A stretch of 64,000 bases of DNA from assembly GCA_027621405.1 (NCBI GenBank), contig JAQCBT010000014.1:33376-97375 (forward strand), read 5' to 3'. Each line of letters opens with the position of its first letter. Position 1 is the first letter of the stretch. Below the pieces are notes generated by a model, which saw only the letters and a program-made list of their open reading frames with translations, was not told the origin of the DNA and did not search any database. The position numbers were made by a program, and so were the translations under genes. The DNA comes from Pseudomonadota bacterium. Lineage in GTDB: Bacteria; Pseudomonadota; Gammaproteobacteria; Pseudomonadales; Pseudohongiellaceae. Shown piece by piece: positions 7,952 through 17,892 of this stretch.

Positions 7952-10900
7952 ATGGCTGGCAAAGGCAACGACAAGAATAGTGCCCAAAATAACAACGCTG
8001 ATACCACTACCGAAACCGAAAACAAGAAAGGTAACTCTGGAAACACAAATGGCGGCACAGAAACCTCCTTCACCAAGACTCCCCAGGCGAAAGACGACCT
8101 GATCAGCAACCAGTCCCTCGGTTCGCTGGATTACGGCAACCTGGTATTCGTGCTGGATATCCTCGCCAATGATCTTGGCGGGAATGGGAAATCACTGTGG
8201 TCGGTTGATGATGGTGTAAACGACTCCGGCGCAATGGATGGCTATGTCGCGGGCGACCTGCTCACCCAGGACTTTGCCGGTGATGTGGAATCCGGACAGA
8301 ATGGGGTCATGCTCTCTCTCACCAGCGACGGCATGATTGCCTATGATGCAGCGGGGATTGAGAGTGAAATCATCGCGCTACCCGAGGGTACTGTCCTCAC
8401 CAACGATTTCATCTACGCCATCCGCATGGGTAATGGCACATTGAGCTGGGCCGGTGCCTCATTCTCTATTGTGGGTATCAACGACGCGCCCACCATGGCC
8501 GATGGTTCCGTTACCACTGACGAGGATACTGTCGCCGCTACCGTAGATCTCTCGGCGCTGGGCGACGATGTCGACAGCGATGACGATGGTTCAACCCTGA
8601 CCTATACGATTACTTTCGGCCCGTCCGCGGGTATCGCTTCTATCTTTGGTACGGACTTCGTATTCGATCCAAATGGCGCCTTTGAAACCCTGGCGGTGGG
8701 TGCTCTTGATAGTTTCGCTGTAGGCGTACAGGCAGAGGATTCCCACGGCGCCACCGCTGACGCCGTGATCAATGTCACCGTAGTGGGTGTTAATGATGCG
8801 CCGACACTGCAGGGTGGAAGCCTTGGGGTAGTAGAAGACGGTTCAGCAGCGAGCATTGACCTCACCGCTCTCGGCGCAGACATCGATAGCGACGACGATG
8901 GCAACTCTCTGAATTACAGCATCCTGAACAGCACGCCCGGAGGCAGTGCTACGATCAATGCGGCCAAAGAGCTGGCGTTCGATCCAGGCGCAGACTTCCA
9001 GGGCTTGGCCGCTGGAGAAACCACAGGTTTCAATATTGATATACAAGCCACTGATACCCACCTGGCCACGGCGTCCAACTCCATTGCCGTGACTGTGACC
9101 GGCGTGAATGATGCGCCGACCCTGGCTGCCGGCAGCATTGACGCTAGCGAGGATGGCCCCGCAGTGAACGTGGACCTCACGGGCCTTGGTGACGACGTAG
9201 ACAGCGACGACGACGGCTCTTCATTAAGCTATACCTTGCTGAATGCTGCGCCTTCTGGTTCGGCAGCCATAAATAACGGTATCTTGCAGTTCGACGTGGG
9301 ATCGGACTTCCAGCAATTGGCAGAGGGCGAAACAACCGGGTTCGATCTCGATATCCTGGCCGAAGACTCCCACGGTGAGACGGCTTCAAATTCCGTGTCC
9401 GTGACTGTGACCGGTGTAAATGACGCACCGACTCTGGCAGCAGGAAACCTTGCAACTGCTGAAGATGGTTCAGCGGTCAGCATAGATCTCACAACATTGG
9501 GTGCAGACATCGACAGCGATGATGATGGCGGTTCACTGGATTACAGCATCCTGAACAGCACGCCCGGAGGCAGTGCCACCATCAATGCTGCCAAAGAACT
9601 GGTGTTCGATCCAGGTTCGGACTTCCAGGGACTGGCTGAAGGCGAAGTCGCTGATTTCAATATCAATGTAGAAGCGAAAGACAGTCATCTGGCCACCGCA
9701 ACCAACGCTGTATCAGTAAGCGTGACCGGTGTTAACGATGCTCCTACCCTTGAGGGTGCTTCCGCATCGACAAGCGAAGAGGGACCGAATGTTTCCATCG
9801 ACCTGTCTGCACTGGGTGATGACGTCGACAGTGACAACGATGGCTCTGACCTCTCCTACAGCGTTGGTGCGGCGACAGCCGGTAGCGCGAGCGTTTCCGG
9901 CACGACTCTCGAGTTCTCGACTGGCAATGCGTTCCAATACCTTGCCGCCGGTGAATCAACAACCGTAAGTCTCGACGTCACGGCGGAAGATGCTCACGGA
10001 GCGACGGCGGCGAACAGCGTCGTTATAACGGTAGATGGCGTCAATGATGCACCGGTTATCGAGAGCGGCAGTACCAGCGGTGCAGTCACCCTGGTGCCAG
10101 GGCAGACACCGTTCACGGTCGAACAGTGGACTGGTTATTCAGGTCCCTATGATCGCGCAAGCCTGGTGGCGGAAGCTGCCAGCCGATCTGCGAACTACAC
10201 CATTACTACTAACATCATTGATTTCACCGATGATCCCGCAGGATTCTCCGGAGAACTACCGGGTAGTTCTCCCTGGCCGGCGGCCGCGGCGAATGGTGCT
10301 ACAGGCACCAGTCACCCGATCAACAATCATTTCTTTGCCAGGATCACGGCAAATATCCTGATTACAGCGTCAGATACTTACACGTTCCGCACTTTCAATG
10401 ATGATGGCGTCTATCTGACTGTCAATAACCAGCTCATTATCAATGACCCTGGAATACATCCCGAACAGAAGTTCACTGGCACTATCGACCTCGAGCCAGG
10501 TATCTATCCTCTCGAGTTATATTTCTTCGAGAATGGTGGAGAAGCCTCGCTGGAGTTGAGCTTCAGTGACTCGGCCGGTGTCTTCCAGCATGTAGATACA
10601 TCCGACGCCACTTCCAGTGGCAGCCTGCAGTTCTCTGACGTGGACCTCAGCGATAGTCACAGCGTCAGTGTTGCGCCTGTAGGTACCGTACAAGGCAGCC
10701 TTACAGCAGTGGTTGCAACGGACACCACGGGTTCCGGTAATGGTGGTGTTGTGAATTGGGAATTCCAGATCGAAAACGGTGCCTATCAGGAACTTGGTGC
10801 TGGGGAGTCAACAACCGAAAGCTTTATCGTTACTGTAGACGACGGTAATGGTGGCACCGCACAGGAAACAGTCACCGTCACCATCAATGGCGCCAACGAT

Positions 10901-13462
10901 GCGCCAGAGGCTAACGCCGATTCTGCGACTACCGACGAAGACACGGCGATAACAATCAATGTGCTTGCCAACGACACGGACCCCGATGCCAACGATTCCC
11001 TGAGTGTGGTGTCTGCTTCCGATGGCGACAACGGCACTGTATCGATAGTTAACAACGAACTGGTGTACACGCCAAACGCTAACTTTAATGGCAGCGACAC
11101 GTTCAGCTACACCATGGAAGATTCCAGTGGTGTCAGCCGAACAGCTTCAGTCAGCGTAACGGTTAATCCAGTCGCAGATCCTGCGGTGTTGGGATCAGCC
11201 GAAGAAAACCTGACAGAAACCGATGAGCAGCAAACAATCAGTGGTGTACTAAGCATCTCCGATCCGGATGCGGGCGAAGAGGCGTTCAATGTGCAGACAG
11301 GCACAGTTGGCAACTACGGCAGCTTCTCCATTGATGCCGCCGGCAACTGGAGCTTCACCACTGATGGCGCACTGGATTATCTGGAAGATGGCGAGCAGGT
11401 CTCCGAGTCTTTCCAGGTATCCAGCATTGATGGCAGCACATCCAGCGTAACGATCAATATTACCGGCACGGCTGATGGACCTATTGCCGTGGCGGATACC
11501 AATTCACTGACGGCCAGCGGCCCCGCCCTGTCTACAGGAAACACCGTGAATTGGGTGGACTGGCATACCATCACGCCAACCGCTAGCGGGGTTACTGATG
11601 AGGTAACCATAGACGGCACGATCACCTTGCCCGACCGGACAATTGGCGTGACCTATACTGGCCAGATTTACCCCAGCCAGACCTTTGTTTCTCCGAGCAA
11701 TACGATTCAACGCTGGGATAGCTTCAATGGCTCAACATGGTTAGACAACGGTGATGGTGTCTACACCAGCGCCGAAGTGGCCAATGGACCCGGAGCCAGT
11801 AATCTCGACTTCATTGCCCTGGCACTGGCGGATACGCCCAGGAATCTGACCTTCAGTGAGCCCGTTGACAACCTGTTCTTCGCGGTAGCGAGCATGAACA
11901 ACAATGGCTACCTGTTTGACCAGCCATTTACTGTGGTTAGCAGTGCAGAAGGGATCAACGATAGGGGTGAATGGGGTTACACCTCTGGCATTACCCTGTC
12001 TGAGAACAACGGTCAGCACGGTATATCCACTGCAGGCTTTAGCCCGAATGAATTCCACGGCGTGCTGGCTATTAACAATGCCGTCGACTCGCTCACCTGG
12101 GTGAGCCAGTCCGTTGAATACTGGCAAGGCTTTACGGTTGGTACTTATGGTGTGGCTACTTCGGCCACCGTGGCGGGTAATGTCATCAGCAATGATGATC
12201 AGGGTAACAAGCCACCTGCCGAGGTAAGCGATGTCAGCGGTACAGCGATGGTGGGCAATTCCGTCACTCTGAATCTCACTTCCGGTGCGATTCTGCGGGT
12301 AGACAAGGATGGCGGCTATCTCTATGACGATAACAATGCCTTCGCCGCACTAGGCTTGGGCCAATCACATACCGACACTGTGACTTACACGATCGCAGAT
12401 TCAGTCGGTAATACTGATAGCGCCACCTTGAGCGTAACCGTCAATGGTGCCAACGACGCCCCCGAAGCCAATGACGATTCCGCAATTACTGGCGAGGACA
12501 TTCCGCTTTCTATCGGAGTCGCGCAATTGCTGGGCAACGATACCGATATCGATAATGGGGATACCAAGGCTATCGTTTCTGTGCAGGATGCAGTGAACGG
12601 TTCTGTGTCTGTTGTTGGGTCGCAAGTCGTCTTCACGCCGGCTGCAAACTTTAATGGTGATGCAAGTTTCACTTACACCATGCAGGATTCGGGTGGTGCC
12701 ACCAGCACCGCGACGGTTAATGTCCTGGTAAACCCGGTTCCAGACGTCTATCCGGTGAACAATCTCGTGACCAACGGCTCCTTCGAGTCAGGCGTATTGT
12801 CCGGCTGGACCTATGAACAGGTTAACCTGGTGGGAGATTGGCAGGCTTCCGACGGCACGCGCACAATTGATATGAACGCCGAGGCTGGTGGCGGCTCCGT
12901 TAGCCAGACACTCGCTACCACGCCAGGTCTGACTTACTCAGTTGGTTTCTCCCTGTCGAAGAACCCGGGTTCTACTACTACAGAAACCCTGATCGTCTCA
13001 GCTGCTGCTCAGTCCCAGAATTACGCATTTGGGCTGAATAACAGTGTGAACGATATGTTGTGGCAGGAAAAAGTGTTTACCTTTACGGCGAGTAGTGGCT
13101 CAACTGTATTGGAGTTTGCTGGTGCAGATCAAAATACATTCTACTTGTTTGGCATTCCTTTGGCATCTCAAGATGCGTGGGGACCGGCAATAGATGAAGT
13201 CGTAGCCTTTGCCAATAACAGTATCGCCGATTTCGATATGGGTCTGGGCGGAGACATCCTGAACCTGAGCCAGGCACTGCAATCTGTTAATGCGCCACAG
13301 AACGCGACAGCGTTTAGTGGTGGATTCCTGAACTTCCATCACACTGGTGGTAACACTGTTGTCCAGATTGATCCCGATGGCGGCGGTAATGGGTATATCG
13401 ACACAGTCACTCTCGTCGGTGTCACCTTGACACAAGCAGACACCGCTCACTATCTGCTGTAG
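7952..13462 (+). CDS. Giant type I-secreted repeat protein with cadherin-like repeats and PA14 domain
   Basis: An 1836-residue, very acidic, cysteine-poor protein, probably a surface adhesin or matrix protein exported by a type I system. It has a short Asn/Lys-rich N-terminus without a signal peptide. Six NDAP junctions, near residues 174, 278, 384, 488, 593 and 696, bound five tandem units of about 104 residues; each unit carries an Asp-rich loop (DDVDSDDDGS-like) suited to calcium binding. A PA14-like domain follows (about 715-885, FNDDGVYLTVNNQ), then cadherin-like and VCBS units, a second NDAP pair near 980 and 1499, a DUF642-like VTNGSFESG domain (about 1600-1755) and a C-terminal secretion region with ADFDMGLGGDILNLS. 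GCAGGAG precedes the ATG. No ABC exporter, membrane-fusion or periplasmic adhesin-retention gene is nearby. Confidence 0.9.
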   Translation: MAGKGNDKNSAQNNNADTTTETENKKGNSGNTNGGTETSFTKTPQAKDDLISNQSLGSLDYGNLVFVLDILANDLGGNGKSLWSVDDGVNDSGAMDGYVAGDLLTQDFAGDVESGQNGVMLSLTSDGMIAYDAAGIESEIIALPEGTVLTNDFIYAIRMGNGTLSWAGASFSIVGINDAPTMADGSVTTDEDTVAATVDLSALGDDVDSDDDGSTLTYTITFGPSAGIASIFGTDFVFDPNGAFETLAVGALDSFAVGVQAEDSHGATADAVINVTVVGVNDAPTLQGGSLGVVEDGSAASIDLTALGADIDSDDDGNSLNYSILNSTPGGSATINAAKELAFDPGADFQGLAAGETTGFNIDIQATDTHLATASNSIAVTVTGVNDAPTLAAGSIDASEDGPAVNVDLTGLGDDVDSDDDGSSLSYTLLNAAPSGSAAINNGILQFDVGSDFQQLAEGETTGFDLDILAEDSHGETASNSVSVTVTGVNDAPTLAAGNLATAEDGSAVSIDLTTLGADIDSDDDGGSLDYSILNSTPGGSATINAAKELVFDPGSDFQGLAEGEVADFNINVEAKDSHLATATNAVSVSVTGVNDAPTLEGASASTSEEGPNVSIDLSALGDDVDSDNDGSDLSYSVGAATAGSASVSGTTLEFSTGNAFQYLAAGESTTVSLDVTAEDAHGATAANSVVITVDGVNDAPVIESGSTSGAVTLVPGQTPFTVEQWTGYSGPYDRASLVAEAASRSANYTITTNIIDFTDDPAGFSGELPGSSPWPAAAANGATGTSHPINNHFFARITANILITASDTYTFRTFNDDGVYLTVNNQLIINDPGIHPEQKFTGTIDLEPGIYPLELYFFENGGEASLELSFSDSAGVFQHVDTSDATSSGSLQFSDVDLSDSHSVSVAPVGTVQGSLTAVVATDTTGSGNGGVVNWEFQIENGAYQELGAGESTTESFIVTVDDGNGGTAQETVTVTINGANDAPEANADSATTDEDTAITINVLANDTDPDANDSLSVVSASDGDNGTVSIVNNELVYTPNANFNGSDTFSYTMEDSSGVSRTASVSVTVNPVADPAVLGSAEENLTETDEQQTISGVLSISDPDAGEEAFNVQTGTVGNYGSFSIDAAGNWSFTTDGALDYLEDGEQVSESFQVSSIDGSTSSVTINITGTADGPIAVADTNSLTASGPALSTGNTVNWVDWHTITPTASGVTDEVTIDGTITLPDRTIGVTYTGQIYPSQTFVSPSNTIQRWDSFNGSTWLDNGDGVYTSAEVANGPGASNLDFIALALADTPRNLTFSEPVDNLFFAVASMNNNGYLFDQPFTVVSSAEGINDRGEWGYTSGITLSENNGQHGISTAGFSPNEFHGVLAINNAVDSLTWVSQSVEYWQGFTVGTYGVATSATVAGNVISNDDQGNKPPAEVSDVSGTAMVGNSVTLNLTSGAILRVDKDGGYLYDDNNAFAALGLGQSHTDTVTYTIADSVGNTDSATLSVTVNGANDAPEANDDSAITGEDIPLSIGVAQLLGNDTDIDNGDTKAIVSVQDAVNGSVSVVGSQVVFTPAANFNGDASFTYTMQDSGGATSTATVNVLVNPVPDVYPVNNLVTNGSFESGVLSGWTYEQVNLVGDWQASDGTRTIDMNAEAGGGSVSQTLATTPGLTYSVGFSLSKNPGSTTTETLIVSAAAQSQNYAFGLNNSVNDMLWQEKVFTFTASSGSTVLEFAGADQNTFYLFGIPLASQDAWGPAIDEVVAFANNSIADFDMGLGGDILNLSQALQSVNAPQNATAFSGGFLNFHHTGGNTVVQIDPDGGGNGYIDTVTLVGVTLTQADTAHYLL

Positions 13463-13512
13463 ATGGTTGGGGCTCTGCAATCGAGCCAATCCTGAAGGCA
13501 GTAGTTAAAAAA

Positions 13513-13551
13513 TATGGCGGAGAGGTTTTTATCTCTTCGCCATTTTTTTTT
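13513..13551 (+). terminator. Rho-independent terminator of the repeat-protein gene
   Basis: An 11-bp stem (ATGGCGGAGAG with CTCTTCGCCAT, one G-U pair) and a short T-rich loop are followed by nine T residues, 50 bases after the stop codon. Confidence 0.9.
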
Positions 13552-13564
13552 GCAAGAAACTATT

Positions 13565-13757
13565 TCACTCTGCTCCCAGGCGATCCAACTTTCCAATCGC
13601 CACACCGTTGTGCCGCAAGATATTGAAGACCGCGGTAGCGTGAAACATGATGTTGGGCAGGACTAAGGATTGCGGGTAAGAGAGTCCTCTAAACCCGGAT
13701 TCCCGCTCACTCGCGTTCAGCGCGATCATCTTGCTTTCGCTGTCAAACTGCTCAATT
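13565..13757 (-). pseudogene. Remnant of a DUF1993-family gene (C-terminal third only)
   Basis: Read on the minus strand, the bases after the hydrolase stop codon translate as EQFDSESKMIAL, then FRGLSYPQSLVLPN, FHATAVFNILRHNGV and IGKLDRLG before a TGA at 13565. This is the conserved end of DUF1993 proteins (usual length about 165-170 residues), which normally reads LPNFYFHVTTAYxILRHNGVxLGKxDxLG. Only about 60 residues remain; further upstream the frame is closed by a stop inside the hydrolase gene, so the first two thirds are gone. A 54-residue frame from an ATG at 13729 is still open, but a functional product is unlikely. It marks the scar of a deletion or replacement in which the hydrolase now abuts the fragment. 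Confidence 0.75.
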
Positions 13758-14738
13758 CGCCAGGAAGCGAATCAGCTCGGCATTCACAACCTCAGGTACT
13801 TCCTCGTGGGGGTTATGACCCACGTTCGGGATCAGGAACAGCTCGGCGTTGGGGAACTGGGTCACCGCGTGGCGTGCCTCGTCGGCGAAGCTAGGATAGT
13901 CTTCCTCTCCCCCCATGATCAGGGTTTTAGTCTCGATGTGCTGCCAGTCATTGACGACGGTGTCCATGCCGCGCATCTGGCCGGTCAGGCGGCTGACATA
14001 GGCCATCTGCGGCCAGCCACCGCTGAGCCTCTGCCCATAGCGAATGCGCATGTGCTCGACAAACTCCGGCTTCCAGGTGACGTAATTTTCTTCCGCCCAT
14101 GCCAGGAGATCGGAGAACACTTCGTCCATGTCCGGATTGGTATCTGCCTCGCCGGTGAGTGGTGTAAAACCCCGACCCATGCGGCGGTCAGTCAGTCCAA
14201 CCTGGTTCACGGTGACCAGGTGTGTGGTTCGTTCAGGATAGAGGAAGGCGAAGCGGGTCACCATCTGGCCGCCGATGGAGTGGCCGACTACCGCTGCCTG
14301 CTCTATGCCCAGGTGATCCATGAGTCGGGCCGTGTTGGAAGCCCACAGGTTAATACTGTAGGGGATGTCGGGCTTGGATGATTTGCCCCAGCCGAGGCGG
14401 TCCTTCACCACCACACGATAGCCTTCGGCGGTGAGTGCCTTGATCTGTTCTTCCCAATACCAGCCATAGTAGAGGCCACCATGGTGAAAGATCACCGTGC
14501 GTCCGTTGGGGCGGCCGCTGGGAGCCACATCCATATAGGCGAGCCGTACATCCTGATTATAAATGCGGAAGTTCAGGTAGCTCACCGGGAAGGGATATTC
14601 GAATTCTTCCAGGTTAATACCCACCGGTCCCCAATCCGCCGGAGGCGAATGGGGTGGGGAAGCCTGGGCCAGCACGGGGGATGTGGCCAGTGTTAGCAAG
14701 GCTAGCAATGCAAGCCTGAAGAGTCGGTGCGCAAACAT
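13752..14738 (-). CDS. Secreted alpha/beta hydrolase
   Basis: A periplasmic or secreted hydrolase of 328 residues. The signal peptide (ALLALLTLATSPVLAQA) ends near residue 27. The alpha/beta fold shows the oxyanion segment FHHGGLYYGW, the nucleophile elbow GHSIGG (Ser near 150), an acidic member likely in GGEEDYPSF and the catalytic His in NVGHNPHEE. This points to an esterase- or epoxide-hydrolase-like enzyme; the substrate is not evident. GGAG lies five bases before the ATG. The gene follows a GlcG-like gene on the same strand after 74 bases with a hairpin between, so the two probably form an operon. Confidence 0.85.
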   Translation of the reverse strand: MFAHRLFRLALLALLTLATSPVLAQASPPHSPPADWGPVGINLEEFEYPFPVSYLNFRIYNQDVRLAYMDVAPSGRPNGRTVIFHHGGLYYGWYWEEQIKALTAEGYRVVVKDRLGWGKSSKPDIPYSINLWASNTARLMDHLGIEQAAVVGHSIGGQMVTRFAFLYPERTTHLVTVNQVGLTDRRMGRGFTPLTGEADTNPDMDEVFSDLLAWAEENYVTWKPEFVEHMRIRYGQRLSGGWPQMAYVSRLTGQMRGMDTVVNDWQHIETKTLIMGGEEDYPSFADEARHAVTQFPNAELFLIPNVGHNPHEEVPEVVNAELIRFLAN

Positions 14739-14769
14739 GGGAACTCCTTCGAATAATCTGAGAGTGAGT

Positions 14770-14796
14770 CCTGTGCGGGATTCGTAGCCGCACAGG
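14770..14796 (-). other. Intergenic hairpin between the GlcG-like and hydrolase genes
   Basis: Perfect 9-base arms CCTGTGCGG and CCGCACAGG flank a 9-base loop. No T tract follows on either strand, so it is more likely an RNA-stabilising or attenuating structure within the operon than a full terminator. Confidence 0.5.
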
Positions 14797-14812
14797 GGCT
14801 CGGACGCGGGTG

Positions 14813-15289
14813 CTAGTTGCTGATGCTGCCGATAACCTGCGCGCCTGCGATAGACACTTCTTCATCCTGCGCCGCACGTACACCGCTGGTGGCAATGGCA
14901 CCGATGTGCTGACCATTGCGGAAGACTGGTACGCCACCCGCAAATGTCACGCCGCCTTCGATCTCTTCCATGTCACCGGCCTGCACCCGTTGGCCATACT
15001 CACCGGAGGTGAGTCCGGTGGCATTTACAACCAGGGCCTTCGCTGTGGCAAAGCCAAAGGTGCGCTCTCCCGCGCCGTCGATGCGATGTAGTTTTACCGG
15101 GTTGTTGTTCTGGTCGGTGATCAGAATCGTGACGTTCCAGCCTTGCTCACGGGCATAGGCCTCGGCGGCCTCCATGGCCTGGGTGGCCAGGTCATAGGTC
15201 ATGAGGGACTCACTGTCCTGGGCGAGAGAAAAAGTGGAAGCAAGCAGGAAGAAAGCTGTCAGTACTGACTTGTGGAGATTGCGTGTCAT
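14813..15289 (-). CDS. Secreted GlcG/HbpS-family (DUF336) protein
   Basis: A 158-residue periplasmic protein with a signal peptide ending around FSLAQDSES. The body is a single haem-degrading/GlcG (PF03928) domain: the LITDQNNNPVKLHRIDGA segment, FATAKALVVNATG, and a glycine-rich end with GGVPVFRNGQHIGAIATSG. HbpS-type members bind haem or small molecules; GlcG itself has no firm activity. It is the promoter-proximal gene of a two-gene unit with the secreted hydrolase and is divergent from the TonB receptor. Start chosen because AGGACG lies at the right distance before the ATG at 15289. Confidence 0.85.
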   Translation of the reverse strand: MTRNLHKSVLTAFFLLASTFSLAQDSESLMTYDLATQAMEAAEAYAREQGWNVTILITDQNNNPVKLHRIDGAGERTFGFATAKALVVNATGLTSGEYGQRVQAGDMEEIEGGVTFAGGVPVFRNGQHIGAIATSGVRAAQDEEVSIAGAQVIGSISN

Positions 15290-15544
15290 TGATACGTCCT
15301 CGATGGGGGTTTTTATTGGGTCCTAGAATAAAGGGCTGCCCCCAGAAAATACAGGGAGATCGGGGCGCTAAAGCGTTCGTTTCGTCTTGCCCGGGCAATT
15401 GTGACGAGTTGTGGCAGGGTGTAGTGCCGGGTAGCGGGAAACAGGCATAATTCGCCGCTTGAAGCAGCAGAACCAGAATTCAAACAAGTGCCCCAATTCC
15501 GTCGTCTGGGGCGAGATACACCGAGAGTGAGAGAATAATAATCC

Positions 15545-17767
15545 ATGAACTCCCGCCCAGATTCGACCCAGTCATTTTTAAAACGGCTTCCACGCCTGTC
15601 CCTGGCCATGTCTCAATCCGCCTTGCTGTGCGGTGCCGTCCTGTGGCCTGCAAGCAACATCCTGGCCCAGAACATCTCTGAAGATGAAACCACGGTGACC
15701 TACGAGGCGAGCTATTTCGCGCAATACGGGCCCGTCGACGCCGGTGATATGGTGGACCGGATTCCCGGCGTGGGAAATACAACCGGCGGCGGCCCTCCCA
15801 CCGGTGGAGGTGGCTTCAGTGGTGGTGGTGGCGGTCGCGGTGGCCGCGGCTTCGGCAGTGGCTCCGGTGGTATCGAGATCCTGATCAACGGCAAGCGCAC
15901 CGCGGGCAAGAACAATCAGACCAGCGCGGTGCTTGGCCGTATCAATGCCGACCAGGTTAACTACATTCAGCTTATCCGGGGCACATCGGGTGAACTGGAT
16001 GTGCGCGGTTCCGGCCAGGTTGTAAACGTGGTGCTGTTTGAGGAACTGGACAATTCCGCTACTACCTGGGAGGTCAACTCTGACTACTACAAAGATGGCC
16101 ATGTTCAGCCCGGTGCGAACGTCTCCTACACCGACCGGATCGGTGACCTGGAGATGGTGCTAAGCGCAGCCGCCGAACCACGCTACGATCATCAGGAGAC
16201 CACGGAACGCAGTGTGCTGGGTGATTTCTCGCCGAATGACTTCATCACCGAAGATCGCATTCGTGAACAGACCACCTACGAGCTTTCTGCCAACCTGTCC
16301 TATCAGCTCAGCGGCAGCAGCAGTGCCCGCATCAATGGCCTGTGGTCCCAGAATGACAACCCCACCGATGTGTTTCGAACCATCACCGACCTGACTGTGA
16401 CTCCCAATCTGCTCAAGATCGAGCGCGAAGACATTCCCGGCAAGCAGGATAACTGGGAAATCGGGGGCGACTATGAACAATTTTTTGCCGGCGGTTCACG
16501 CTTCAAGGTCCTGTTCGTCCTCAACCAGGACAACAGCGACAATACTCGTGAGCGGTTCAGACTGCTGACCCCGACGACTGAACAGAAAGACATCTATCTA
16601 CGCAACACCAGCACCACGGAAGAGAGCATCATTCGCGGATCTTATACCTTCGATATTGGAGAGAGTATGGATATCGAGATGGGCGTGGAACGTGCTGTAA
16701 CGACACTCGATTCCAGTCTTGCTTATGGCGTGCTCCGCAGTACTGGAACCCCGTCTGATGCGGTAGGTGGCCTGGTACCCGTGAGCCTGTCGAACGCGAA
16801 CTCGGTTGTGGAAGAAACCCGCTACGAGCCCTTCGCCATCCATAACTGGACCATCAATCCACGCATGACCCTGGAGAGCACCTTGCTCTACGAGTATTCC
16901 GAAATTGCCCAGTCCGGTGATGTGAACAAGAAGCGTGACTTTGATTTTATCAAACCAAAAGCGGACCTGCGTTTCGATATGACTCCGACGATTCAGTTGC
17001 GCGGGACCATTGAGAAGAGGGTGCAGCAACTGAGCTTTGCAGATTTTGTTGCCTCAACCGATAGCCAGGACGATGACTCTGAGACCCTGTTCGGTAATGA
17101 GAATCTGCGCCAGGAATGGCTCTGGGCTTATACGTTCAATGCCCAATACCGGCTGCCTGATGATATCGGCGTGATCGACACCAGTGTTTTCTATCACGAG
17201 CATTTCGATCGAATCGAACGCATCGATGTGTCTCCGTCCGAAGACAACCTGCAGTCTGCGAATGGCAACATCGGCGATGGCTGGATGAGTGGGCTCTCAG
17301 TAAACGCCAGTGTGCGAGGCACCTGGTTCAATCTGCCAAACCTGCTGGTGACGTCCAATTGGAGCGTGGCGGACTCGGAAATTACCGATCCTTTCCTGGG
17401 TATTCAACGCCGATTTGCCAATTTCGGGCGCGGTCGCTGGACATTGAGTTTCCGGCATGACATTCCCCAGTGGAACCTGAACTGGGGCGGTAGCTGGAGC
17501 AACCGGTTCGACCATAACCAGTATGTCTACGACATCGATGACTACACCTATTCACTGGGTGAGCCCAATGTCAGTGTGTTTGCACAATACATTACCGATG
17601 GCGGCATCAGCTTTCGTTTCGATGCAAGAGACGTAACCAACAACCTGCAGTGTAGGGAACGCAGGCGCTTCGTCGGACGCATATCGGCGAACATTCTGGA
17701 AGAAATCGAGGACCGCTGCACCATTCGCGGCACGGTCATGTCACTGAAGGTAAGCAGTTCGTTCTGA
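15545..17767 (+). CDS. TonB-dependent receptor with glycine-rich plug insertion
   Basis: An outer-membrane receptor of 740 residues. A signal peptide ends near ILAQNI; a plug domain follows (VTYEASYFAQYGPVDAGDMVDRIPGV), interrupted at about residues 80-108 by a run made almost only of Gly, Arg, Ser, Phe and Pro, then resumes with ILINGKRTAGKNNQ and an IQLIRGTSGELDVRG segment. The remainder is beta-barrel and ends in a terminal Phe (SLKVSSSF), as expected for BAM-assembled barrels. It is a clear paralogue of the receptor at 27294-29432. Ligand unknown; a PQQ dehydrogenase gene lies convergent downstream. The GlcG-like gene is divergent and may share the 255-base promoter region. Confidence 0.88.
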   Translation: MNSRPDSTQSFLKRLPRLSLAMSQSALLCGAVLWPASNILAQNISEDETTVTYEASYFAQYGPVDAGDMVDRIPGVGNTTGGGPPTGGGGFSGGGGGRGGRGFGSGSGGIEILINGKRTAGKNNQTSAVLGRINADQVNYIQLIRGTSGELDVRGSGQVVNVVLFEELDNSATTWEVNSDYYKDGHVQPGANVSYTDRIGDLEMVLSAAAEPRYDHQETTERSVLGDFSPNDFITEDRIREQTTYELSANLSYQLSGSSSARINGLWSQNDNPTDVFRTITDLTVTPNLLKIEREDIPGKQDNWEIGGDYEQFFAGGSRFKVLFVLNQDNSDNTRERFRLLTPTTEQKDIYLRNTSTTEESIIRGSYTFDIGESMDIEMGVERAVTTLDSSLAYGVLRSTGTPSDAVGGLVPVSLSNANSVVEETRYEPFAIHNWTINPRMTLESTLLYEYSEIAQSGDVNKKRDFDFIKPKADLRFDMTPTIQLRGTIEKRVQQLSFADFVASTDSQDDDSETLFGNENLRQEWLWAYTFNAQYRLPDDIGVIDTSVFYHEHFDRIERIDVSPSEDNLQSANGNIGDGWMSGLSVNASVRGTWFNLPNLLVTSNWSVADSEITDPFLGIQRRFANFGRGRWTLSFRHDIPQWNLNWGGSWSNRFDHNQYVYDIDDYTYSLGEPNVSVFAQYITDGGISFRFDARDVTNNLQCRERRRFVGRISANILEEIEDRCTIRGTVMSLKVSSSF

Positions 17768-17831
17768 TCAAGGTTTTGTGATCAACATTGAACACGCTGC
17801 GAAGATTATGCAGCGATTCAGTGGAGAGGGA

Positions 17832-17875
17832 AAACAGGCGCCGTATCGGGGAAGATTTGGCGCCTGTTTATTTTT
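17832..17875 (+). terminator. Rho-independent terminator after the TonB receptor
   Basis: Perfect 11-bp arms AAACAGGCGCC and GGCGCCTGTTT, then A and TTTTT. It lies between convergent genes and, since A-rich bases also precede the stem, may serve the dehydrogenase gene on the minus strand too. Confidence 0.88.
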
Positions 17876-17892
17876 AGACTAGTGGTAAGCCA

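Noticed and set aside
8471..10040. Regularly spaced repeats that could be mistaken for a tandem-repeat array or CRISPR
   Set aside because: The repeats are about 310-318 bases long, in frame, with no spacers; they are protein repeats of the giant protein.
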